5,485 nucleotides of DNA from Christensenella sp. UBA7597. GTDB lineage: Bacteria; Bacillota; Clostridia; Christensenellales; Borkfalkiaceae. Positions 1 through 5,485 of the stretch are shown here, one piece after another. A program made the position numbers and the translations under genes. How positions within the stretch are numbered: the first letter of the stretch is position 1; each line of letters starts with the position of its first letter. The notes below the pieces were generated by a model. The model was not told the DNA's origin. It saw nothing but the letters and a program-made list of their open reading frames with translations, and did not search any database. The stretch lies in the NCBI GenBank assembly GCA_002474405.1, contig DLQW01000079.1:1-5485 (forward strand). Direction: 5' to 3'.

Positions 1-22
1 TCTGGCGGGAAAAAGCATATAA
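1..22 (+). CDS. 3' end of an upstream gene, possibly a HI0933/YhiN-family flavoprotein
   Basis: Reading from base 2, the window opens with codons for LAGKSI followed by a TAA at 20-22; base 1 is the last base of a preceding codon. From memory, members of the HI0933/YhiN-like FAD-binding oxidoreductase family often end in a Gly-Tyr-Leu-Ala-Gly-Lys-Ser type sequence, and such a gene commonly sits just before cmk in Clostridia. Both points fit. Only six residues are visible, and the other two forward frames are also open here (stops at 58-60 and 63-65), so frame and identity remain tentative. Confidence 0.4.
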
Positions 23-36
23 ACAGCCGCAAAAGC

Positions 37-66
37 TTGACGAAAGACGGAAAAAAGTAGTATAAT
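37..66 (+). promoter_or_regulatory. Sigma-A promoter of the cmk-plsC / ispH-rpsA operon
   Basis: TTGACG (37-42, five of six matches to the -35 consensus) is separated by 18 bases from a perfect TATAAT (61-66). Transcription would start near base 73, giving a leader of about 30 bases before the TTG start at 104. No other gene starts between this promoter and the first operon gene. There is no room for a riboswitch, and no operator-like repeat was seen, so constitutive housekeeping expression is inferred. Confidence 0.85.
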
Positions 67-88
67 ACTTGCGTTATCAAGCAAAAAC

Positions 89-106
89 AGAGGAAAAACA
101 GCATTG
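89..106 (+). promoter_or_regulatory. Ribosome binding site that selects the TTG start
   Basis: AGAGGA (89-94) lies nine bases before TTG (104-106). The first in-frame ATG falls only at residue 42, beyond the P-loop, and no other start codon preserves the kinase N-terminus with a sensible spacing. TTG is therefore the likely start despite being a rarer initiation codon. Confidence 0.7.
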
Positions 107-1543
107 AATATTTTCGGCGAAAAGAAAATCAATATCGCGCTGGACGGTCCTGCCGGCAGCGGAAAAAGCACCGTGGCGAAAATGCTCGCCAAAGATTTCG
201 ATATTCTTTATCTCGATACGGGGGCGATGTACCGCGCGTTTGCGCTCGGCGCGCTGAGAAGGGGCGTGAACGTAAAGGACGAGGCGGCGACGGGCGCGGT
301 TCTTCCGGAAATTCCCGTACGGGTGAAATACGAAAACGGCGTACAGCATACTTATCTCGGCGGCGAGGACGTTTCGGAAGCCATCCGGAAAAACGAAGTT
401 TCGCAGGCGGCTTCCGACGTTGCGGTGCACAGATGCGTGCGCGAAAAACTGGTGGAAATGCAGCGCGAAATCGCGGCGGAAACGTCCTGCGTTCTTGACG
501 GACGGGACATCGGTTCTTATGTTCTGCCGCACGCCGATTTTAAATTTTACGTTACGGCAAAAGCGGAAGTGCGGGCGAAACGGCGTTATCTCGAATTGCT
601 TGCGCGCGGGCAGAACGCCGACGAAAAAGAGATTCTGGCGCAGATACGCCTGCGCGACGAACAGGATATCGGACGGGAATTCGCGCCGCTGAAAAAAGCT
701 GCGGACGCGACGGAAATCGATACTTCGGACATGTCCGCCGACGAGGTGGCGCAAAAAATAGAGGACATGATTAAAAGCGCTGTCGCGCAAACTTCCGTCA
801 AAGCGGATAAAACGGCGGAAAACGGCGTTAAAAAGGCTGAAAACACCGAAAAAAAGCAGAAAAAAGCGTATCGGATGACGATCCCCGCGAATAAGAAAGG
901 GCGGCACGTGATGCCTTTCATGAATTTTCTGCGCGCGGTGTTTATCCCCGTATATCGCCTGATTTTTCCGTTCAGATGCTACGGCGAAAAAAAGACGAAA
1001 GACGGTCCTTGCGTATACGTATGCAACCATTACCGCATCTGGGACCCCGTATATATCGCCCGGACGACGAGCGAGGGGATTCATATTCTTGCCAAGCGCG
1101 AAGTGATGGAAAACTGGTTTATGAAGCCTATCTGCAAGAAAATCCGCTGCATATCGGTGAATCGCGACGGAAACGACGTGCGCGCGATAATGAACGCGCT
1201 CAAATGCCTGAAAAACGGCGAAAAAGTTTCGTTGTTTCCGGAGGGAACGCGCAATAAAACGCAGGCGGAAATGCTTCCGTTCAAGCCCGGCGCGGCGGCG
1301 ATGGCAATCAAGGCGAAAGTGCCCGTGGTGCCGGCGGCGATTTATAAAAAGCCGAAGCCGTTCAGAATGGCGCATATTTTATACGGGAAGCCGTTCGAAC
1401 TGACGGAGTTTTACGATAAAAAGCTGACAGAAGAGGATCTTGCGAAAGCCGACGACATCATCAAGGAGAAAATTCTCGGCTTAAAACGCGAGCACGCGGA
1501 ATATCTGGCGGCGAAAAAATCGAAAAAGGCGAAGAAGAAATGA
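104..1543 (+). CDS. cmk-plsC: Fused cytidylate kinase - 1-acylglycerol-3-phosphate acyltransferase
   Basis: The 479-residue product has two enzyme parts. Residues 1-226 are a CMP/dCMP kinase, which moves a phosphate from ATP to CMP or dCMP in the cytoplasm. It shows the P-loop GPAGSGKST (15-23), LDTGAMYR (37-44), LDGRDIG (131-137) and an Arg-rich lid region near 157-191. Residues about 270-465 are a PlsC-type acyltransferase, which makes phosphatidic acid from lysophosphatidic acid at the membrane. It shows block I NHYRIWD with the HX4D pair H309/D314, block III FPEGTRN (378-384) and block IV VPVVPAAI (406-413). A short hydrophobic stretch (about 271-290) may touch the membrane, and the last nine residues (KKSKKAKKK) are strongly basic. 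The parts are joined by a Lys/Ala/Glu/Thr-rich linker (about 227-265). Separate adjacent cmk and plsC genes are the usual clostridial arrangement, so the single frame is notable. It rests on the exact length of an A7 run at 849-855. The stop overlaps the next start as ATGA. Domain calls are firm; the physical fusion is less certain. Confidence 0.9.
   Translation: MNIFGEKKINIALDGPAGSGKSTVAKMLAKDFDILYLDTGAMYRAFALGALRRGVNVKDEAATGAVLPEIPVRVKYENGVQHTYLGGEDVSEAIRKNEVSQAASDVAVHRCVREKLVEMQREIAAETSCVLDGRDIGSYVLPHADFKFYVTAKAEVRAKRRYLELLARGQNADEKEILAQIRLRDEQDIGREFAPLKKAADATEIDTSDMSADEVAQKIEDMIKSAVAQTSVKADKTAENGVKKAENTEKKQKKAYRMTIPANKKGRHVMPFMNFLRAVFIPVYRLIFPFRCYGEKKTKDGPCVYVCNHYRIWDPVYIARTTSEGIHILAKREVMENWFMKPICKKIRCISVNRDGNDVRAIMNALKCLKNGEKVSLFPEGTRNKTQAEMLPFKPGAAAMAIKAKVPVVPAAIYKKPKPFRMAHILYGKPFELTEFYDKKLTEEDLAKADDIIKEKILGLKREHAEYLAAKKSKKAKKK
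850..856 (+). other. In-phase A AAA AAG slippery heptamer in the cmk-plsC linker
   Basis: The heptamer lies with zero-frame codons AAA (851-853) and AAG (854-856), the phase and sequence used for -1 frameshifting in Escherichia coli dnaX. Slipping -1 here would add 12 codons and stop at TAA 892-894, giving a kinase-only protein of about 263 residues just before the acyltransferase. No convincing downstream stimulatory hairpin was found; GGAT/ATCC at 873-884 is only four pairs. The Lys-rich linker also makes such heptamers likely by chance. Function is speculative. Confidence 0.2.
895..913 (+). promoter_or_regulatory. Possible internal start for a free PlsC domain
   Basis: GAAAGGG (895-901) lies nine bases before an in-frame ATG at 911-913 (Met270), right where the acyltransferase domain begins. 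Initiation there would give a 210-residue protein, roughly a normal size for a small free-standing PlsC. The Shine-Dalgarno match is weak. It sits 16 bases past the -1 frame TAA at 892-894, a spacing that would suit reinitiation. Confidence 0.25.
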
Positions 1544-3591
1544 AAGTCATCGTGGCGCAGCACGGCGGATTTTGCAGCGGCGTGAAAAACGCCGTGGACA
1601 CGGCGATGCGGATTGACCCCGAAAATACGTATATTTACGGTGAAATCATTCACAACAAAGACGTGGTGGACGAGATTGAAAGACGCGGCATCAAAACGGT
1701 GGAAACGCTTGCCGAAGTGCCGGACGGCGCGCGGCTGATTATCCGTTCGCACGGCGCGGGAGAGGCGATTTTCAAAGAGTGCGCGGCAAGGGGAATCGAA
1801 ACGATCGATTGCACCTGCGCGTTCGTAAAGCGCACGCAGCGCATCGTACGGGAAAACAGCGAACAAGGAAAGACGATTATCATCGTAGGCGAAAAGACGC
1901 ATCCGGAGGTAATCGGGCTGACCGGCTGGTGTAAAAACGAAGCGTACGTTATTTCTTCGGAAAACGACGATTTGACGAAAATTCCGGGCGAAAATTGCTG
2001 CGTAGTGGCTCAAACCACCTTTTCCGAAGAAAAATTTGAAAAAATTATAAAAAATCTTCGGGAAACAGTGGGAAAAACAGTTGAAGTTTTTGAAACAATT
2101 TGTTATACTACTGTTAGTCGGCAAAACGAGGCGCGGAAACTCGCGAAAGAATGCGACGCGATTTTGGTGGTGGGCGGTCTGAACAGCTCGAACACCGGAA
2201 AATTGTACGACATCTGCAGAGAAAACTGCAAGGAAGTATTCCGCTTGAAAAACGCATCGGATTTCGATTATAAAAAATTGCAAAGATTTAAAAAGGTCGG
2301 TATCGTAACGGGAGCAAGCACTCCGAACGAACAGACCCAGGAGGTTCTCTTAAAAATGGTAACGGAAACAGCAGACAAAGCGACGATGGAACAAGTCGTT
2401 GCGAACATGGACAATCAGCAGAGATTCAGAAAGGGCGACATCATCAAAGCCACGATTTCCAAAGCGGACGATCAGGGCATTTCGGTGCTTTTGCCTATGG
2501 CGAAGAAAGAAATTCTTCTCGACAAGAACGAAGTGGATTGCGAAACGTACGAGAAAGAGGCTTACGCTTCGAAAATCGGCGACGAAATCGAACTGATGGT
2601 TGTCGGAGTAAATCCCGTAAAGCTTTCTCAGAAGCAGATCAAGCAGGCGAAAGAAGAAGAGGCTATGCTTGAAGGGATTAAGGAAGGACAGGAATTTTCC
2701 ATTACCTGCACCGGATCGAACAAGGGCGGTTTAACCGGCTCGCTCGGTTCGTACAAAGTGTTCGTTCCCGCAAGAGAAATCCGTTCCGGCTATGTAAAAG
2801 AGCTGGATAAATACGTAGGCAAAAAGCTGAGACTCAAACTTCTTGAAATCAATACCGAGAAGGGCAAAGAAATCGTTGCTTCCCAGCGCGTTATCATCGA
2901 AGCGGAGCGTGCGGCGAAAGAAGCCGAGAAAGCCGCGAAAGAAGCGGAATTCTTCGCAAACGTACACGTTGACGACGTTGTGGAAGGCAAAGTGGAAAGA
3001 GTTACGGGCTTCGGCGCGTTCGTTTCCGTAAACGGTTTCGATTGCCTTGCGCGTATCTCCGATATTTCCTGGGGCGAAATCGAATCGGTTACCGACGTTC
3101 TTGAAATCGGCAAAACGTATCAGTTCAAAGTACTGAAGCTCGACCCCGCCAACAAGAAAGCGGCGATCGGCTATAAGCAGCTTCAGCCGCATCCTTGGGA
3201 TCTGGTAGGCGATAAGTACGTCGAAGGCGACGTGATTCACGGCAAAGTCGTTCGTATCGTTCCTTTCGGCGCTTTCGTCGAAGTGGAAAAAGGCATCGAC
3301 GGGCTTGTGCACGTATCGCAGATTTCTCACGAGTTCCTTGAGAATCCTACCACGGCGCTTACGATCGGACAGGAAATCGACGCGAAGATTCTTCGTCTGA
3401 ACCCCGAAGAAAGAAAGATGACGCTTTCCATCAAAGCGCTTCTGCCTCGTCCCGAAAGAGAAGATAAGAAGGACGACGAAAAGGGCGGCAAGAAATCGGT
3501 GAAAACCACGATCGATCCCGACGAAATGACGTCCTGGACGGACGATAACGAAGGCGGCGCTTCCATTGCCGACCTGATGAAGAATAACTAA
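1540..3591 (+). CDS. ispH-rpsA: Fused 4-hydroxy-3-methylbut-2-enyl diphosphate reductase (IspH) - ribosomal protein S1
   Basis: The 683-residue product joins two proteins. Residues 1-273 are IspH (LytB), a 4Fe-4S enzyme that reduces HMBPP to IPP and DMAPP in the last MEP-pathway step. Cluster cysteines C12 (GFCSGV), C93 (in DCTC, where many relatives have DATC) and C188 (ICYTT) are present. Also present are the substrate-pocket residues H38, H71, H121/E123 (THPEV), QTT (158-160), SSN (216-218) and S260 in GASTP. Residues about 297-632 hold four S1 RNA-binding repeats near 297-365, 381-450, 477-546 and 561-632. The last two have the classic GFGAFV (490-495) and PFGAFVEV (575-582) motifs; the first is degenerate. 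An Ala/Glu/Lys helix (455-471) separates repeats two and three, and the C-terminus (638-683) is a charged tail. This fusion is well known in Clostridia. The start overlaps the preceding stop (ATGA) with only a weak GA-rich site upstream, so translational coupling is likely. Codon use changes at the seam, as described in the findings. Confidence 0.95.
   Translation: MKVIVAQHGGFCSGVKNAVDTAMRIDPENTYIYGEIIHNKDVVDEIERRGIKTVETLAEVPDGARLIIRSHGAGEAIFKECAARGIETIDCTCAFVKRTQRIVRENSEQGKTIIIVGEKTHPEVIGLTGWCKNEAYVISSENDDLTKIPGENCCVVAQTTFSEEKFEKIIKNLRETVGKTVEVFETICYTTVSRQNEARKLAKECDAILVVGGLNSSNTGKLYDICRENCKEVFRLKNASDFDYKKLQRFKKVGIVTGASTPNEQTQEVLLKMVTETADKATMEQVVANMDNQQRFRKGDIIKATISKADDQGISVLLPMAKKEILLDKNEVDCETYEKEAYASKIGDEIELMVVGVNPVKLSQKQIKQAKEEEAMLEGIKEGQEFSITCTGSNKGGLTGSLGSYKVFVPAREIRSGYVKELDKYVGKKLRLKLLEINTEKGKEIVASQRVIIEAERAAKEAEKAAKEAEFFANVHVDDVVEGKVERVTGFGAFVSVNGFDCLARISDISWGEIESVTDVLEIGKTYQFKVLKLDPANKKAAIGYKQLQPHPWDLVGDKYVEGDVIHGKVVRIVPFGAFVEVEKGIDGLVHVSQISHEFLENPTTALTIGQEIDAKILRLNPEERKMTLSIKALLPRPEREDKKDDEKGGKKSVKTTIDPDEMTSWTDDNEGGASIADLMKNN
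2081..2109 (+). promoter_or_regulatory. Candidate internal extended -10 promoter inside ispH
   Basis: TTGAAG (2081-2086) is followed after exactly 17 bases by TATACT (2104-2109), with TG at 2101-2102 forming an extended -10 element. It lies in a local AT-rich stretch (about 2030-2115), including an A/T-only tract around 2040-2055 that resembles an UP element. Transcription would start near 2116, about 240 bases before the S1 part. Escherichia coli rpsA is likewise known to have promoters inside its upstream gene cmk. The match also encodes the conserved IspH Cys188 region, so coincidence is possible. Confidence 0.45.
2339..2358 (+). promoter_or_regulatory. Perfect Shine-Dalgarno and in-frame ATG at the IspH/S1 seam
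   Basis: AGGAGG (2339-2344) precedes ATG 2356-2358 by 11 bases, slightly long but workable. The ATG is in frame (Met273), exactly after the last conserved IspH motif (QEV) and before the first S1 repeat. Initiation there would yield a 411-residue free S1, close to normal for a four-repeat S1. The motif overlaps codons for the conserved QEV, which by itself tends to spell CAGGAGGT, so this may be accidental. Confidence 0.35.
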
Positions 3592-3635
3592 TCGTTCTGT
3601 TCGTTGCCGACAATTAAAAAATAATTTTTACGTTG

Positions 3636-3668
3636 CGGAAGCCGATACCGGTTTCCGCGTGTTTTTTT
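3636..3668 (+). terminator. Intrinsic terminator after ispH-rpsA
   Basis: Bases 3636-3645 pair with 3650-3659 in a 10-base-pair stem (one G-U pair, otherwise Watson-Crick and GC-rich) closed by the tetraloop ATAC. A run of seven T begins about two bases after the stem. It begins 45 bases past the S1 stop. An AT-only palindrome (AAAAAT-A-ATTTTT, 3618-3630) precedes it. This should end the operon. Confidence 0.9.
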
Positions 3669-3701
3669 ATATAAACGATTTCCGATAATAAATCTCATGC
3701 C

Positions 3702-3733
3702 AAACCTGCTTTTTTTCGATTAAAAGCGGGTTT
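3702..3733 (+). other. Second large stem-loop between the operon and htpG
   Basis: Bases 3702-3713 pair with 3722-3733 across 12 positions (one T-G pair) around an eight-base loop. The stem has a GC core of five pairs flanked by A-T pairs. It resembles a terminator whose T tract is partly built into the stem (TTTT, 3731-3734), but the bases that follow (CGCG) break the tract. It could be a backup terminator or a leader structure of htpG, depending on where htpG transcription starts. Confidence 0.5.
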
Positions 3734-3744
3734 TCGCGTTTATA

Positions 3745-3750
3745 TATACT
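3745..3750 (+). promoter_or_regulatory. Weak candidate -10 box for htpG
   Basis: TATACT within a TATATATACT run would place the start about 58 bases before the htpG ATG. No acceptable -35 hexamer lies 16-18 bases upstream and there is no TG extension. If it is real, an activator or another sigma factor may be involved. No CIRCE inverted repeat and no CtsR-type GGTCAAA repeat was seen in 3592-3814. Confidence 0.25.
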
Positions 3751-3784
3751 CTGTAAAAATTATCCGCCGAATCGACAGAGGATG

Positions 3785-3796
3785 CCGTTCGAACGG
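3785..3796 (+). repeat. Perfect 12-base palindrome in the htpG leader
   Basis: CCGTTCGAACGG is fully self-complementary and abuts the htpG ribosome binding site. As RNA it can make only a small hairpin, so as DNA it looks more like a dimeric-protein site. A 12-base palindrome can occur by chance in a short region. Confidence 0.35.
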
Positions 3797-3800
3797 AAGG

Positions 3801-3817
3801 AAGGAGTAACGAAAATG
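3801..3817 (+). promoter_or_regulatory. htpG ribosome binding site and start
   Basis: AAGGAG (3801-3806), within a longer purine run GGAAGGAAGGAG, lies eight bases before ATG 3815-3817. It is the best translation signal in front of a complete reading frame in the window and fixes the start. Confidence 0.9.
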
Positions 3818-5485
3818 AGTGAAAACGAACAAGTGAAAAACGAAAAACAAGGAAAAATCCGTATTTCCAGCGAAAATATGATGCCTATTATCAAAAAGTG
3901 GCTGTATTCCGATAAGGATATATTTCTTCGCGAAATTGTGGCGAACGGCGTGGACGCGATTACGAAATACAAGAAACTCGTGGAAATGGGCGAAGTAAAG
4001 CCCGCAGAAGATTCCGCGGAAGAATACAGAATCGACGTACGTACCGACGAAGCGGCGAAAACGCTGACCATCGAAGATAACGGCATCGGCATGACGGAAG
4101 AAGAAGTTGAAAAGTATATCACGCAGATTGCGTTTTCGGGCGCGGAAGATTTCCTGCAGAAATACGAAAAGGCTTCCGGCGACGGAATCATCGGGCATTT
4201 CGGGCTCGGATTCTATTCGGCGTACATGGTGGCAAGCGACGTGGAGATTTTCACGAAGAGCTACAAGGGAACGCCCGCTGTTCACTGGGAATCGGACGGC
4301 AACGCTACTTATAAAATCGGCGCGGCGGAAGAACGCGGCAGAGGTACGAAAATCGTGCTGCATATCGCCGACGAAGAAAAAGAATTCCTGAACGAATACA
4401 CGATTCGTTCGCTGCTCAGAAAGTATTGCTCGTTTATGCCGTATCCCGTATACCTGAACGCAAAGGGAATCAAAGAGGGCGAAAAGGACGAGAAGGGCAA
4501 CGAGAAGCAGGCGGACAAGCCCGTAAACAACACGCAGCCTTTGTATCTGAAAGACCCGAAAGAGTGCACGGACGAAGAATACAAGGCGTTTTACCGCGAT
4601 ACGTTCTCAGATTACAACGAACCCTTATTCTGGATTCATCTGAACATGGATTATCCGTTCCGCCTGAAGGGGATTTTGTACTTCCCGAAAGTAAAAGAAC
4701 AGGTGCAGCTTGAAAAGGGGCAGGTGAAACTGTACTGCAATCAGGTATTCATCGCGGACAATATCAAGGAAGTCATTCCGGAATTCCTGATGCTTTTAAA
4801 CGGCGTTATCGATTGCCCGGACATTCCTCTGAACGTTTCCCGCAGCTTTTTGCAGAACGACAGACAGGTACAGAAAATCGCGAAACACATTACGAAGAAG
4901 GTGGCGGATAAGCTGACGGCGCTTTTCAAAGACGACAGAGAAAGATACGAAAATTGCTGGAAAGATATCGCTACGTTCATTAAATTCGGCTGCCTGAAAG
5001 ACGAAGAATTTTACGAGAAAGTAAAAGATATCGTTATTTTCAAAAATCTCGAAGGGAAATACGTGCCCGTAACCGATTTCTTCGGCGAGGAAATTTCGGA
5101 CGAGGACGCGGAAAAGGGCAAGCAGGCGAAAGCGATTTATTACGTATCGGACGAAACGCAGCAGGCGCAGTATATCCGTCTGTTCAAGGACGCCGGTCTG
5201 GACGCGATTGTTTGCGACACCTACATCGACCCGCATTTTATCAGTTTTATCGAATACAAGAATCCGAGAAAGTGCCGCTTCGTGCGCATCGACGCGGACG
5301 TAGACGCCGCGCTGAAAGCGGAAGGCGAAGTGAAGCAGGACGATTACAAAGATTTAATCGAACTGGTGAAAAAACACCTTGTAAACAAAGACATTGCGGT
5401 GAAAGCGGATAAACTGAAAAACGCCGACGTGCCCGCGGTGATCAATGTGGAAGAATTTATGCGGCGTATGTCCGAAATGAACAAA
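3815..5485 (+). CDS. htpG: Hsp90-family chaperone HtpG (3' end outside window)
   Basis: The 557 visible residues cover most of a cytoplasmic ATP-driven Hsp90 chaperone; full-length HtpG is usually about 620-650, so only part of the C-terminal dimerisation domain is missing. The N-terminal GHKL ATPase shows FLREIVANGVDA (37-48, catalytic Glu E40, Mg/ATP Asn N44), DNGIGM (88-93), the lid/glycine motif GHFGLGFYSAYMV (127-139) and GTKI (177-180). A charged segment rich in Lys/Glu/Gly (216-236) marks the link to the middle domain. That domain carries IPLNVSRSFLQ (337-347) with the ATP-contacting Arg at 343. Departures from the Escherichia coli form are NGVDA instead of NASDA, Tyr instead of Trp in the PLW motif (PLY, 242-244) and Ser instead of Glu after the conserved Arg. 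From memory such changes are typical of clostridial HtpG and do not suggest loss of function. It has its own leader after a terminator, so it is likely a separate transcription unit. There is no stop in the window. Confidence 0.95.
   Translation, partial: MSENEQVKNEKQGKIRISSENMMPIIKKWLYSDKDIFLREIVANGVDAITKYKKLVEMGEVKPAEDSAEEYRIDVRTDEAAKTLTIEDNGIGMTEEEVEKYITQIAFSGAEDFLQKYEKASGDGIIGHFGLGFYSAYMVASDVEIFTKSYKGTPAVHWESDGNATYKIGAAEERGRGTKIVLHIADEEKEFLNEYTIRSLLRKYCSFMPYPVYLNAKGIKEGEKDEKGNEKQADKPVNNTQPLYLKDPKECTDEEYKAFYRDTFSDYNEPLFWIHLNMDYPFRLKGILYFPKVKEQVQLEKGQVKLYCNQVFIADNIKEVIPEFLMLLNGVIDCPDIPLNVSRSFLQNDRQVQKIAKHITKKVADKLTALFKDDRERYENCWKDIATFIKFGCLKDEEFYEKVKDIVIFKNLEGKYVPVTDFFGEEISDEDAEKGKQAKAIYYVSDETQQAQYIRLFKDAGLDAIVCDTYIDPHFISFIEYKNPRKCRFVRIDADVDAALKAEGEVKQDDYKDLIELVKKHLVNKDIAVKADKLKNADVPAVINVEEFMRRMSEMNK

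Noticed and set aside
976..1257. + strand alternate-frame open frame inside the PlsC domain
   Set aside because: It overlaps the acyltransferase motifs in another frame, is very Arg-rich, and has no independent support.
77..1375. 432-codon open frame on the - strand opposite cmk-plsC
   Set aside because: It mirrors a convincing gene with intact kinase and acyltransferase motifs. Its translation is rich in Arg, His and Phe, typical of the complement of a Lys/Glu/Ala-rich gene, and shows no recognisable domain.
1411..2283. 290-codon open frame on the - strand opposite the plsC end and ispH
   Set aside because: It is antisense to well-supported genes, has an Arg/Phe/His-rich composition and no motif. 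It crosses the boundary of two real genes.
1540..3591. IspH-S1 fusion as a new kind of protein
   Set aside because: This fusion is already widely annotated in Clostridia as a bifunctional reductase / 30S ribosomal protein S1. Only its internal signals are worth a second look.
3592..3814. Small gene or structured RNA in the intergenic region
   Set aside because: No start with a ribosome site opens a convincing frame, and no riboswitch or tRNA fold was recognised beyond the stem-loops listed.
4796..5236. - strand open frames opposite htpG (also 3740-4363)
   Set aside because: They lie opposite conserved HtpG motifs and have no recognisable domain or supporting start context.
3815..5485. HtpG as a divergent or inactive Hsp90 because of NGVDA and SRS motif changes
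   Set aside because: The catalytic Glu40, Asn44, DNGIGM, glycine motif and Arg343 are all kept, and I recall the changes as common in clostridial HtpG.

Overview
The window reads as a piece of a Clostridia-type (Bacillota) chromosome of roughly balanced GC content, probably from an uncultured or gut-type lineage. The evidence is the gene order cytidylate kinase - acyltransferase - IspH - ribosomal protein S1, the IspH-S1 fusion that is widespread in Clostridia, and a clostridial-style HtpG. The exact genus cannot be read from the sequence. All genes lie on the + strand.

Layout: bases 1-22 probably hold the last codons of an upstream gene. A near-consensus sigma-A promoter (37-66) follows, then a two-gene operon. 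Gene 1 (104-1543, TTG start) is one continuous reading frame carrying a CMP kinase and a PlsC-like lysophosphatidate acyltransferase joined by a Lys/Ala/Glu-rich linker. Gene 2 (1540-3591) overlaps it by ATGA and joins IspH, the last enzyme of the MEP isoprenoid pathway, to a four-repeat ribosomal protein S1. A strong intrinsic terminator (3636-3668) ends the operon. A 223-base intergenic region carries a second large stem-loop, a possible -10 box and a 12-base perfect palindrome. It leads into htpG (3815 to the window end, 557 codons seen, C-terminus cut off).

Together the operon links nucleotide supply (CMP/dCMP phosphorylation), phospholipid synthesis (phosphatidic acid), isoprenoid precursors and translation. 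The htpG gene is a separate chaperone unit.

The most interesting signals are inside the two fusion genes. In ispH-rpsA an extended -10 promoter match, a perfect AGGAGG with an in-frame ATG at the domain seam, and an abrupt change in arginine codon use all point to possible separate production of S1. In cmk-plsC the linker contains an in-phase A AAA AAG heptamer. Both alternative frames close just before the acyltransferase, beside a possible internal start. This suggests either programmed dual output, a recent fusion, or a homopolymer error. No CRISPR array, RNA gene, insertion sequence or clearly unknown system was seen.
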